From the NCBI RefSeq assembly GCF_010550695.1, contig NZ_JAAGOB010000001.1, positions 434,001 to 498,000 of the forward strand: a stretch of DNA of 64,000 bases, read 5' to 3'. The DNA comes from Phytoactinopolyspora alkaliphila (lineage in GTDB: Bacteria; Actinomycetota; Actinomycetes; Jiangellales; Jiangellaceae). This document shows, piece after piece, positions 50,041-58,838 of this stretch (position 1 is its first letter; the number at the start of each line of letters is the position of its first letter). Below the pieces are notes generated by a model that worked only from the letters and a program-made list of their open reading frames with translations, had not been told where the DNA came from and did not search any database. A program made the position numbers and the translations under genes.

Positions 50041-52181
50041 CCGACGCATCGCTGGCTCCGGCCGTCCTCGAATCCACCGGCAAGACCCCTCCTGTTCCGT
50101 GGCCCGTCATCGAGGCGTGCGGGCTGCCGGAGATCGGCGCCCGCCTTTCCGGGTTCTCGGTGCGGATCGACCCTCAACTGAGCCGCCCCTTCGCGGTGGC
50201 TCCCGGCAACGTCACGATCCGGCCGGACAGGGCAGCCACCGTGACGGGTGCGGCCCTGATCTTGCGAGAGGCGATCGAGCTCGGTGAGAAGGGAATCACG
50301 GAGGCCGCGTGGGCCGACCGGATCCTGGCCCACGCCACCGCGGTGGTGTTCGGCGCCACCGGGCTGGCCGGTCGCGCCGAGAGCGCGGCGTGCGCAGCCT
50401 TCTCACCGTTGAGTGCCGATGCGGCAGAGATCATCGCCCTGCATGACCGGATCGGCTCGGCCGGCTCGGCCGCGACCGCCCGCTCGGCCGGCTCGGCCGC
50501 GACCGCCCGCGACCTTGCCGAGCGGATCGCGCGCTTCCTGCGCGAGCGGGACGAGTCAGCCGACGAGTGCCCGCCGGGCGAGATCGAGCGGGCCGCCCGA
50601 GCCCTGCCGTTCTCGCCCCCGGCAGAGGTGCTGATCGCCAGCGGCGGCGACAGCCGGCAGAGCGTGGACTGGTTCAGCGGCTGCAACTCGTACGGTGTCT
50701 CGCCCAGCCCCACGCCATGGACGGCCCTGTTCGGCTCGTGCACCGCGTCGTCGCCGACGGTGCGTGCGTTCGACGCCGCAGCCGGCCTGCGCCGCCGGCT
50801 CATCGACGCGGCCCTGGCCGACGACATCGAGGCGATGGTCAGCACATACACGGCGGCGATGCGTACCACACTGCTCACCGCGCTGGGCGTCACGGCACCC
50901 GTCGAGGTCGTGTTCACACCGTCGGGAACCGACGCCGAGCTCGTGCCGCTTCTGATCGCGCTGTCAGAGGGTGAGCCCGTCCACTCGGTCGTCGTCGGCC
51001 AGCACGAGATCGGCAGTGGGGGCGTGTACGCCGCTGCTGGGAGGCACTTCTGTGATCGGCTGCCCTCCGGGGAGGCAGGACAGGCAGGAGCCCCGGTCGG
51101 CGGTCTGGACTCCTCGGCGGTGGTGACGTCCGTCGTCGACGTGCGCGGTGACGACGGACAGATGCTCCGGCCGCAACACCTGGAGGAGTTGATCGAGGAG
51201 GCGATCGACGCATACCCCGGCTATCGGAGTCTGGTGCACGTGGTGGAGGGCTCGAAGACCGGTATCCGGCTTCCCCGGCACGAGACGGTTCGAGCCTGGC
51301 GGCAGCGGTACGGTGACCGGCTGGACGTGGTCGTCGATGCCGCTCAGATGCGTGTCGACCAGCATACGGCCGCGGCGCACGTGCGGGACGGGCACATCGT
51401 GATCGTCACCGGCTCCAAGTTCTTCGGCGGTCCGCCGTTCTCCGGTGCTGTGATCATTCCGGCTCACCTGGCGGCCCGGCTCGCGTCCGGCCGGCAATTG
51501 CCTGCCGGGGTGGCCGGGTACCTCAGGCGGTCCGATGTCCCCGCGTCGCTCCCGGACCTGCACGCCGTGGCCAAACCGGGAATGAACGCGGGCCTGCTGC
51601 TGCGCTGGGAAGCCGCCCTTGCCGAGATGCGCTCGTTTCACAATGCTTCACCGGAGATCCGGGACGAGGTGCTGCGCGTCCTCGCGTCGGGCCTGCGGCG
51701 CATCGTCGAGGAGACACCGTGGGTGTCGCTGGTGGAGAGCCCCTATACGGCCATTCCCGATCCGGACCGCCGTGGTCTGGACGACCTGCCGACCATCTTC
51801 ACGTTCCTGGCCATCGGCGCCGACGGGCGCCCCATCACCATGGAGCAGGCGAAGGTAGTGCACCGGCTCCTCAGCCAGGACCTGCGTGACATTGTCCCGG
51901 TCAACGAGCCCGTGCTGCGGCGCACATTCCAGCTCGGGCAGCCGGTGCGGATTCTGCGCCGCGGCGACGCCTGGCTGGCAGGGCTGCGGCTGGCAGTCGG
52001 CGCCCCCACGGTGTCGGAGATCGTCTTCGACCACACCCGCGGCCGGGTCTGGACCGAACGGCTCGAACGGACCCTCGCGGACAGCGCCGACGCGCTGCGC
52101 AAGCTCGGACTCATCCTCGAGCACCTGGATCTCGAGCAGACCGCCGATACGGACGGAGGATCCCCACGATGCCTGGCATGA
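50037..52181 (+). CDS. Large PLP-dependent enzyme with unusual N-terminal domain
   Basis: A 714-residue protein. The C-terminal ~500 residues look like a fold-type I (class V-like) PLP enzyme. It has VEVVFTPSGTDAELVPLLIA, YRSLVHVVEGSKTGIRLPRH, DVVVDAAQMRVDQHTAAAHV and the Schiff-base Lys461 in VIVTGSKFFGGPPFSGAVII. About 180 N-terminal residues are extra and match nothing I know; they contain an AGS-AATAR tandem repeat. It starts at GTG 50037, overlapping the S1P-lyase-like gene, and its end overlaps cysH by 13 bases. It may be a desulfurase, aminotransferase or decarboxylase. Confidence 0.75.
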   Translation: MTDASLAPAVLESTGKTPPVPWPVIEACGLPEIGARLSGFSVRIDPQLSRPFAVAPGNVTIRPDRAATVTGAALILREAIELGEKGITEAAWADRILAHATAVVFGATGLAGRAESAACAAFSPLSADAAEIIALHDRIGSAGSAATARSAGSAATARDLAERIARFLRERDESADECPPGEIERAARALPFSPPAEVLIASGGDSRQSVDWFSGCNSYGVSPSPTPWTALFGSCTASSPTVRAFDAAAGLRRRLIDAALADDIEAMVSTYTAAMRTTLLTALGVTAPVEVVFTPSGTDAELVPLLIALSEGEPVHSVVVGQHEIGSGGVYAAAGRHFCDRLPSGEAGQAGAPVGGLDSSAVVTSVVDVRGDDGQMLRPQHLEELIEEAIDAYPGYRSLVHVVEGSKTGIRLPRHETVRAWRQRYGDRLDVVVDAAQMRVDQHTAAAHVRDGHIVIVTGSKFFGGPPFSGAVIIPAHLAARLASGRQLPAGVAGYLRRSDVPASLPDLHAVAKPGMNAGLLLRWEAALAEMRSFHNASPEIRDEVLRVLASGLRRIVEETPWVSLVESPYTAIPDPDRRGLDDLPTIFTFLAIGADGRPITMEQAKVVHRLLSQDLRDIVPVNEPVLRRTFQLGQPVRILRRGDAWLAGLRLAVGAPTVSEIVFDHTRGRVWTERLERTLADSADALRKLGLILEHLDLEQTADTDGGSPRCLA
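50457..50510 (+). repeat. Perfect 27-bp tandem duplication in the large PLP gene
   Basis: Two identical 27-base copies (50457-50483 and 50484-50510) encode SAGSAATAR twice. The unit keeps frame, sits in the novel N-terminal domain and, being exact, is recent. It probably lies in a flexible loop. Confidence 0.95.
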
Positions 52182-52861
52182 CCACCGATGGGCTTCGCAG
52201 AGTGGCCGAGGCCGCAGCGCGCGACCTCGACACCGCGAGCGCGCACGACATCGTCCGGTGGGCGAATGAGACGTTCGGCGCGGGTTTCGTCGTCACCGCC
52301 TCGATGGCCGACGGGGTGCTGTCCCACGTGGCCTCCCAGGCGGTGCCGGGGATCCGGGTGCTGTTTCTGGACACCGGGTACCACTTCGCGGAGACCATCG
52401 GCACCCGGGACGCGGTCGCGTCTGCCTACGACGTAGACGTGCACACCGCCCGGCACCCGCTCCCGGTGGCCGACCACGAGGCCAGCTACGGCAAGCTCTA
52501 CGAGACCTATCCGGACCTGTGCTGCGCCATGCGCAAGGTGTTCCCACTCGACCAGGCGCTGCGCCCGTTCGACGCCTGGGCCAGCGGAGTCCGTCGGGCG
52601 GAGTCGGACGGCCGGCAGACGGCCTCCGTGGTCGGCTGGGATGCCCGCCGTCGCAAAGTCAAGGTCAACCCACTTGCGGCGTGGACCGACGAGCAGGTCG
52701 AGGCCTACATCGAGGAGCACGCCATCCTGGTGAACCCGCTACGGCAGCTGGGTTACACATCGATCGGGTGCGCGCCGTGCACCCGGCCGGTGGCCGACGG
52801 CGAGGATCCCCGGGCGGGGCGCTGGGCCGGCCGGTCGAAGACCGAATGCGGAATTCACTGA
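52169..52861 (+). CDS. cysH: Adenylyl-sulfate (APS) reductase
   Basis: A 230-residue assimilatory reductase that turns APS into sulfite with thioredoxin. The PP-loop-like start VVTASMADGVLSHVASQAVP and VLFLDTGYHFAETIGTRDAV are conserved. The cysteine pattern CC (DLCCAMRKVFPL) with C-A-P-C (IGCAPCTRPVADG) marks the [4Fe-4S] class, so APS rather than PAPS is the substrate. The catalytic cysteine is in the terminal ECGIH. The start ATG follows GGAGG at nine bases. No sulfite reductase or cysD/N gene is adjacent. It is translationally linked to two PLP enzymes, which is unusual for sulfate assimilation. Confidence 0.92.
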   Translation: MPGMTTDGLRRVAEAAARDLDTASAHDIVRWANETFGAGFVVTASMADGVLSHVASQAVPGIRVLFLDTGYHFAETIGTRDAVASAYDVDVHTARHPLPVADHEASYGKLYETYPDLCCAMRKVFPLDQALRPFDAWASGVRRAESDGRQTASVVGWDARRRKVKVNPLAAWTDEQVEAYIEEHAILVNPLRQLGYTSIGCAPCTRPVADGEDPRAGRWAGRSKTECGIH

Positions 52862-52889
52862 CGGCCCGGTCACGCCGCTGACGGTTCGC

Positions 52890-53885
52890 TCACGCGCGGC
52901 CGAGGTACAGGGGCTCGACGCGCTCCGTGCCCGCAGTGCCGGTTTTGTGCGGCGTCGCCCGGGCCGACGCCCACCGTGGGGAGTCGAGATAGTGATCCAG
53001 GATCGCTCCCGCGACGTCGCATGGCTCTCCGTCGGTGGGGAACTGCGCCACCGGTACCGCCGAGCAGTCCACGTAGGTCACCACCGGTGAACCAGCCGCG
53101 GCGCCGGCGCGGACGGGTTCTGGAGCGATCACGTCCACGGTGCCGTATGCCATGCCCGGCAGCGCCTGGACGGCTGCCACAGCGACCGCCCGCACGGCCG
53201 CGGCGTCGCCGTCGCGGGCCGTGTCCTCGGCGGTCTGGTGGGGCGGGGCGAGGTTGACCAGCCGGCCGTGAGCGGGCGTGGTGGAGCCGTGCCGGAACAC
53301 CCGGGTCTGTCCCGGAGGCACCCCGACGAGCTCGGTGACGGCGGCGACGTTGCCCGCGACGACGAAGACCTGCATGCGGCGGCCGCCGATCTCTTCGCGC
53401 ACCAGGACGGCGTCGGCGGCGGTCGTGTGCGAAGAACCGGTGCGGGTGGCTTCGATGCTGGCTTGCCATGCGTCGCGGAACGCGGTCGCTCCGGTCACGT
53501 CGGCGGTGGCACCGTCGTCGCCCGACGCGCGCGCGGGGCGCACCGTCACCGGCCAGCCGAGACCGCGGGCGTAGGACAGGGCGGGCTTCCGCTGCTCCGT
53601 GGTGAATACCGACCACCGCGGCACGGGCACGCCGCGGGCGGTGAGCAGGGTGTACAGGGTGTCCCGGTGAGTGCGCATCAGCTGCGCGGTCTCGCTCGTG
53701 TCCGGGCCGTTGACGCCGTGGAAGGGAACGACGGCGGCGCCGAGCCGGACGAGGACGATCTGCCGGTTGAACCGGCGCACCTCAAGGCCTCGTCGCAGCG
53801 CCGCATGCTCGAGCAGCGCGGACGCGAGACCACAACGGGCCGGCACGGCGTCGCCGACGAATTGCTCCACGCTCGGTAACGTCAT
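52890..53885 (-). CDS. Degenerate ATP-grasp protein
   Basis: A 331-residue protein of ATP-grasp shape that lost key residues. The N-domain (RHRDTLYTLLTARGVPVPRW) and DAVLVREEIGGRRMQVFVVA are recognisable. The ATP lysine strand reads GWPVTVRPARASGDDGA (Arg or Thr where KP is usual), and the metal-binding E-x-N reads TYVDCSAVPVAQFPTDGEP (Asp/Ser). It may be a pseudoenzyme subunit. Its ATG overlaps the stop of the enolase/ATP-grasp/acylphosphatase fusion (ATGA), so the two are coupled, probably as a complex. It converges with cysH across 28 bases. Confidence 0.75.
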   Translation of the reverse strand: MTLPSVEQFVGDAVPARCGLASALLEHAALRRGLEVRRFNRQIVLVRLGAAVVPFHGVNGPDTSETAQLMRTHRDTLYTLLTARGVPVPRWSVFTTEQRKPALSYARGLGWPVTVRPARASGDDGATADVTGATAFRDAWQASIEATRTGSSHTTAADAVLVREEIGGRRMQVFVVAGNVAAVTELVGVPPGQTRVFRHGSTTPAHGRLVNLAPPHQTAEDTARDGDAAAVRAVAVAAVQALPGMAYGTVDVIAPEPVRAGAAAGSPVVTYVDCSAVPVAQFPTDGEPCDVAGAILDHYLDSPRWASARATPHKTGTAGTERVEPLYLGRA

Positions 53886-56434
53886 GGCAGAACCTCGAAC
53901 CGATCGGTGGCGGGCAGGTCGGGAAGGTGCGTGGTGCGCACCTGAGTGACGACGGCGCGCCGTGACCCCAGGATCGCGCTCGAGGCGAGCACGCAGATCT
54001 CCGCGGCGGGACCGGACGCGAGCACCTCCACGCCTCCCTCGGGGAGGTTGCGGATGGAGCCGGTCACCTGCCGTTCCTGTGCCATCGCGGCGAACCACGC
54101 ACGGTACCCGACATTCTGCACCCGGCCGTCCACCTCGATGCGCACCGTCAGGCGGTCCCGCGGTGCACCCGGGTCGAAGCCCGCGAGGGAGCAGCTGCGC
54201 AGTACCAGATCGCTGGAGACGTCACGCGGAGTTCCGGCGAGCGGGAAGTGGTTGAACGTCGTGGCGGGGTTGCCGTTGACCTCGATGATGGCCGCCGGAT
54301 GGCCGTCCACGGCGCGTAGGTGATCACCCATCAGGTCGATTCCGGCATGGTCGAGGCCGGGGACCGCGTGGACCGCGCGTACAGCCAGCTCGAGCATGCT
54401 CGGGTGGGTCTCGTCCAGGACCTCGATGCTCTCGCCACCGGCGGCGATGTTTCCCGCGCTGCCGAGGCGCACGAACCGGCCCTCGTCAGGGACGCTGTCC
54501 GGAGTGAGGCCCTGCCGGCCGAGCCAGTACATCGCGTCGCCGCCGAAGCCGAGCAGGCAGCTGCGGGTGTGCGGGTTCTCCAGCCGCCACCGGTTCTTCT
54601 CGAGCACCAGGTCGACCACGCGGGAGCTGCCGTCGCCCACCACCGAGGCGGGCCGCTTGAGAACGACCGACACGACCTGGTCGCCCACGACGAGGAGCCG
54701 GTAGTCGTCACCCGGGATGAACGTCTCGACGATGAACGGACGGCCCCGGAAGGCGGTCGAGTCGAGCGCCGCGATCGCCGCACGGACCTCGGCTTCGGTG
54801 CGCAGATCGGTGGAGACGCCGGTGCCGTGGATGCCGTTGCGTGGCTTCACGACGACAGGAGCCGCCAACGACAGCGCGTACTTGACGGCGTCGTCGACCT
54901 GATGTGCGTCGAACGCGGTGCCATGCGGGACCGGGACGTCCATATCCTGCAGGAGCGTCCGCGTGAGTTCCTTGTCGACCGTGGCCCGGTGCGCCGGCCG
55001 GCCGGTCCAGGGCGACTTGCTGGGCGTGAAGCACAGTGGCATGGGCAGGTCGTGATGGTCGACGACGAGTTCCCGGCTGTTCATCCGGACGGTATCGAGG
55101 CCGCGGGACAGGGCCGCGCGCTCGACCAGCGGGCTGGCGAACCTGATCTCGCCCTTCGGGGTGACGAAGGGCAGCAACGGGTCGACGTCGAACACGTTGG
55201 CCGGGCGCCCGCCGTAGCTCATCGGCCGCACTGGGGTCGCGGGGCCCGCCGCGAAACGAGTGAGTGCCGCCACGGCCGAGGTGAGCACGAGCGAGCCGTC
55301 CTCGGCGAGACGGACCCCGTCCGCCGCCGTCCGCGGCACGGCTACGTAGTCCAGCCCGGGCATGCCGGTCGCGACGTCGCTCAGCGCCCGGGCTCCCACG
55401 TCGGAGATGTGCGGTACGTCGCCGAGTCCGAGCCGGACGGCGGCCCCGAGGCGGTCCCGAATCTCCGCCGCGACCCCGAGGACGGCCTGAGCGCCGCCGA
55501 GACGCTGCGGACTGAGGCTGAGGCTCCGGACGCCGGCGGCCGCGAGCTCGCGCGCGTGGTGGTCGGTGGCGACGCCGGCCATCACCACGACGCCAGGTCC
55601 CGGTGCAGGATCCACCTCCGGCGGCGGCGCCGCCGCCTGCAACTCCAGCAGCGACTGAGTCTCGGCGGGGCCGGCGGGTTGCTCCACGACCACGTGGGGC
55701 GGGAGAACCCCGGCGGCGATGCGGGCGAGCAAGGTCTCGACCAGCGTGAGCAGCTGCGGCTGCGGCTGGGGCCGGCCGAAGCCGAGCCAGATCACCCCTG
55801 GGCCGTCGAAGACTTTCGCCGCACGTAGCGCCAGGGCCAGCGCGGTCTCGCAGTCCGGAACATCCGCCAGCTTGATCGCCGAGCCGGCCCGGGCGGCGAT
55901 CGCCTTGTGAAGCTTGCGTTCGGGCAACGAGGCGCTGACCACGTTGACAGGCATGGGGGAGCGCGACCCGGCGGGCGGCGTGGGAGCACCGGCACCGAGC
56001 AATTCGGCAACGGTGCAGCCGGCCGCCTTGGCGGCCAGGTCCAGGAGCGCGGACTCCAGGCCCGCCAGGATGCCCCGGTAAGGCTGTTCGGTGGTGCTCT
56101 TCGTGCTCGTCCGGACCGCGAGCTGCCTGAGCTCAACCATGAGTCCGGCGATGTCGTCGCGTGCGTCTGCCGGGCGACGCCGCAGCTCTGCACCCTCGAG
56201 TGCACCCAGCGCCGCCTCCAGGAACCGCCAAGATCCCACCCGGGTGTCTCCCGTGATGGTCCATCCCCGGGGCGCCGCCTCGCCGATTCCCTGGACCGGC
56301 TGACCCTGCGGTGTGGCGTCGAGGCGGACGATCACGTTGTGGGCGTACAGGTCACCGCGGCGGGGGCCTCGCGAGTTCGGCACCCGGAACTGCATGGCGG
56401 ATGCCTGGGTCACCGTGGTTCTCTTTCGCAGCAC
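53882..56434 (-). CDS. Enolase-fold - ATP-grasp - acylphosphatase fusion
   Basis: An 850-residue protein of three domains. Residues ~15-400 are mandelate-racemase/muconate-lactonising-like (AGLESALLDLAAKAAGCTVA, LGGAQAVLGVAAEIRDRLGA). The KxK site keeps only K188 (A190 for the second), E251 remains (VVEQPAG), but the next acid is replaced (M285-A-G), so it is likely inactive. Residues ~440-740 are cyanophycin-synthetase-like ATP-grasp with K530 (VVVKPRNGIHGTGV) and E718-x-N720 (IIEVNGNPATTFNHFPLAG). Residues ~760-850 are acylphosphatase with R778 (GYRAWF) and N796 intact. It probably forms an amide through an acyl phosphate. The GTG start at 56434 is uncertain; ATG at 56395 is possible. Confidence 0.85.
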   Translation of the reverse strand: MLRKRTTVTQASAMQFRVPNSRGPRRGDLYAHNVIVRLDATPQGQPVQGIGEAAPRGWTITGDTRVGSWRFLEAALGALEGAELRRRPADARDDIAGLMVELRQLAVRTSTKSTTEQPYRGILAGLESALLDLAAKAAGCTVAELLGAGAPTPPAGSRSPMPVNVVSASLPERKLHKAIAARAGSAIKLADVPDCETALALALRAAKVFDGPGVIWLGFGRPQPQPQLLTLVETLLARIAAGVLPPHVVVEQPAGPAETQSLLELQAAAPPPEVDPAPGPGVVVMAGVATDHHARELAAAGVRSLSLSPQRLGGAQAVLGVAAEIRDRLGAAVRLGLGDVPHISDVGARALSDVATGMPGLDYVAVPRTAADGVRLAEDGSLVLTSAVAALTRFAAGPATPVRPMSYGGRPANVFDVDPLLPFVTPKGEIRFASPLVERAALSRGLDTVRMNSRELVVDHHDLPMPLCFTPSKSPWTGRPAHRATVDKELTRTLLQDMDVPVPHGTAFDAHQVDDAVKYALSLAAPVVVKPRNGIHGTGVSTDLRTEAEVRAAIAALDSTAFRGRPFIVETFIPGDDYRLLVVGDQVVSVVLKRPASVVGDGSSRVVDLVLEKNRWRLENPHTRSCLLGFGGDAMYWLGRQGLTPDSVPDEGRFVRLGSAGNIAAGGESIEVLDETHPSMLELAVRAVHAVPGLDHAGIDLMGDHLRAVDGHPAAIIEVNGNPATTFNHFPLAGTPRDVSSDLVLRSCSLAGFDPGAPRDRLTVRIEVDGRVQNVGYRAWFAAMAQERQVTGSIRNLPEGGVEVLASGPAAEICVLASSAILGSRRAVVTQVRTTHLPDLPATDRFEVLP

Positions 56435-56491
56435 CCGAACACCCTACGCGAGCCGGCAGGGTGCGGACTCAGGCACGGTCCGGCCGGCCGA

Positions 56492-58816
56492 TCACACCGT
56501 CACGGTGAGCTCCGTGGTGCCGGCCGGAGCCTCGGCGACGAGATCCGTGCCGGCGACCGTCGCGCTCCATGCGGCCGGGAACCGACCGGCGAAGACGGCG
56601 CGCACGATGACACTGGAACCGCGTCGAGCCACGTGGAAAGTGCTGTGCCCGGCCCCTTCGGCGTCGGGGATCGTGAGCGTCGAATCGTGCCCGTCGGCGA
56701 GTTGGTACAGATGCAGCGTGAGGCCGTCGGCGTAATCGTAGTCCGGTCGCGCATCGACGGCGCCCAGCGGCAGGACCGTGTCCGGGCGGACCAGGAGCGG
56801 GAGACTGCCGATGCTGTGCGTCTCGGTCAGCCAGCGGCCGCCGTCGAACGTGCCTCCGTCCAGCAGGGACGTCCAGGTTCCGCTGGGCAGGTAGTACGAC
56901 ACCTCGCCCGATGCCGACATCACGGGGGCGACGAGCAGCCGGTCGCCCAGCATGTACTGCAACTCCAGGTGTGTCGTCGCCCGGTCCTCCGGGAACTCCA
57001 GTGCCATCGGCCGCATGACCGGGACACCATCGCCGTACGCCTCGCGTGCCGCGGCCGACAGGTACGGCATCAGCCGCATCTTGAGTTTGGTGAAGGTCCG
57101 CAGGATGTCGACCGCCTCGTCGTCGAACTCCCACGGCACCCGATACGAGCCGGAACCGTGCAACCGGCTGTGCGAGGAGAGCAGGCCGAACGCGCACCAG
57201 CGTTTGAAGACCACGGGGTCGGGGATGTTCTCGAACCCGCCGATGTCGTGGCTCCAGAAGCCGAAACCGGACATGGCCAACGACAGCCCGCCGCGCAGGC
57301 TCTCCGCCATCGAGGCGAACGTGGAGTCGCAGTCGCCGCCCCAGTGGACCGGGAACTGCTGCCCGCCCGCGGTCGCGGATCGGGCGAACACGACGGAGCC
57401 GTCGTCGCCCTTGTGCTCGCGCAGCACGTCGAAGACGGTCTCGTTGTACAGGTGCGTGTAGTAATTGTGCATGCGCTGCGGGTCGGCGTCGTCGTGCCAC
57501 ACCACGTCCGTGGGGACGCGCTCGCCGAAATCGGTCTTGAACGCGTCGACGCCCATCTGGAGGAGCCGGCGAAGATGCCCGGCGAACCACTCCCGGGCCC
57601 GCGGATTGGTGAAGTCGACCAGAGCCATCCCGGCCTGCCACATGTCCCACTGCCACACCGAGCCGTCGGGCCGCCGAACCAGGTAACCCCTCGCCTTGCC
57701 TTCGGCGAACAGCGGGGACCGCTGCGCGATGTAGGGGTTGATCCACACGCAGATGTTCAGCCCCCTTCCCTTCAGGCGCTTGAGCATCCCCGGCGGGTCG
57801 GGGAACGTGCGCGGGTCCCACTCGAAGTCGCACCAGTTGAACTCGCGCATCCAGAAGCAGTCGAAGTGGAAGACACTCAGCGGGATGTCCCGCTCGGCCA
57901 TGCCCTCGACGAAGGACGTGACCGTGGCTTCGTCGTAGTCGGTGGTGAACGACGTCGACAGCCACAGCCCGTACGACCACGCCGGCACCCGTGCTGGACG
58001 CCCCGTGAGTGCCGTGTAGCGAGTCAGGATCTCCTTGGGCGACGGACCGTGGATGACGTAGTACTCCAGCTCCTGGTCCTGGACGCTGAACTGGGTGCCG
58101 GCCACGATCTCGGAGGCGACCTCGAAGGAGACCAGCCCCGGGTGGTTCACGAACACGCCGTAGCCCGCGTTCGTCAGGTAGAACGGCACATTCTTGTAGG
58201 CCTGCTCCGTGGCGGTGCCGCCGTCGTTGTTCCAGATGTCGACCACCTGCCCGTTCTTCACCAGTGGCCCGAACCGCTCGCCGAGCCCGTAGACCGCGTC
58301 GCCGGGGTTCAGATCGAGCCGCTCCACGACATGGTGCCCGCCGTCGGGCATCGTCATGAATCCCATGCTCTTCGGGCCCGACGATGTCAGCACACGCTCC
58401 TGTCCGGTGGCCCGATCCGTGGCGACGAAGTCCAGCCGCCACGTGTCGCCGCGATGCACACGGGCGGTGAGCGAGCCGCTGGTGAGCTCGGCGACATCGT
58501 CGTCCACCCGGATCGACGCGCGATCCTTGCCGTCGGCAGCGCCGGCACCCGGCAGCGCGAAGTGCGGAGGGCGCTCCCGGCCACCGGCATGATGGGTGAG
58601 CCGGACACCGACGACCCCGGGCGCGGGGGAGAAGAGCCGGATCGTGGCCATGGGCCGGTTCAGGGTGTCGCCCCGGTGCCTGATCCGCCTGGTCGGCGCG
58701 TATACCGTCAGCGACGCGTCGCCGGACTCGGTCCCTGCCTGGACGTCATAGGCCTGCGCCGGATGCAGCGCCTGGACTCCGGGGCGCATGCCCCAGTAGC
58801 CGTCGGTGAACTTCAA
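56492..58816 (-). CDS. GH31 alpha-xylosidase/alpha-glucosidase
   Basis: A 774-residue cytoplasmic glycoside hydrolase family 31 enzyme of the YicI type. The N-domain has YGLGERFGPLVKNGQVVDIW, then PAWSYGLWLSTSFTTDYDEA. The nucleophile Asp is in GVDAFKTDFGERVPTDVVWH and the acid/base region in VFARSATAGGQQFPVHWGGD. FHFDCFWMREFNWCDFEWDP sits at the substrate pocket. There is no signal peptide. It is the last gene of an importer operon, 22 bases after a permease. It would cleave imported isoprimeverose- or alpha-glucoside-type disaccharides. Confidence 0.92.
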   Translation of the reverse strand: MKFTDGYWGMRPGVQALHPAQAYDVQAGTESGDASLTVYAPTRRIRHRGDTLNRPMATIRLFSPAPGVVGVRLTHHAGGRERPPHFALPGAGAADGKDRASIRVDDDVAELTSGSLTARVHRGDTWRLDFVATDRATGQERVLTSSGPKSMGFMTMPDGGHHVVERLDLNPGDAVYGLGERFGPLVKNGQVVDIWNNDGGTATEQAYKNVPFYLTNAGYGVFVNHPGLVSFEVASEIVAGTQFSVQDQELEYYVIHGPSPKEILTRYTALTGRPARVPAWSYGLWLSTSFTTDYDEATVTSFVEGMAERDIPLSVFHFDCFWMREFNWCDFEWDPRTFPDPPGMLKRLKGRGLNICVWINPYIAQRSPLFAEGKARGYLVRRPDGSVWQWDMWQAGMALVDFTNPRAREWFAGHLRRLLQMGVDAFKTDFGERVPTDVVWHDDADPQRMHNYYTHLYNETVFDVLREHKGDDGSVVFARSATAGGQQFPVHWGGDCDSTFASMAESLRGGLSLAMSGFGFWSHDIGGFENIPDPVVFKRWCAFGLLSSHSRLHGSGSYRVPWEFDDEAVDILRTFTKLKMRLMPYLSAAAREAYGDGVPVMRPMALEFPEDRATTHLELQYMLGDRLLVAPVMSASGEVSYYLPSGTWTSLLDGGTFDGGRWLTETHSIGSLPLLVRPDTVLPLGAVDARPDYDYADGLTLHLYQLADGHDSTLTIPDAEGAGHSTFHVARRGSSVIVRAVFAGRFPAAWSATVAGTDLVAEAPAGTTELTVTV

Positions 58817-58838
58817 CGTGTGGTTCCTTTCGCGGGTG

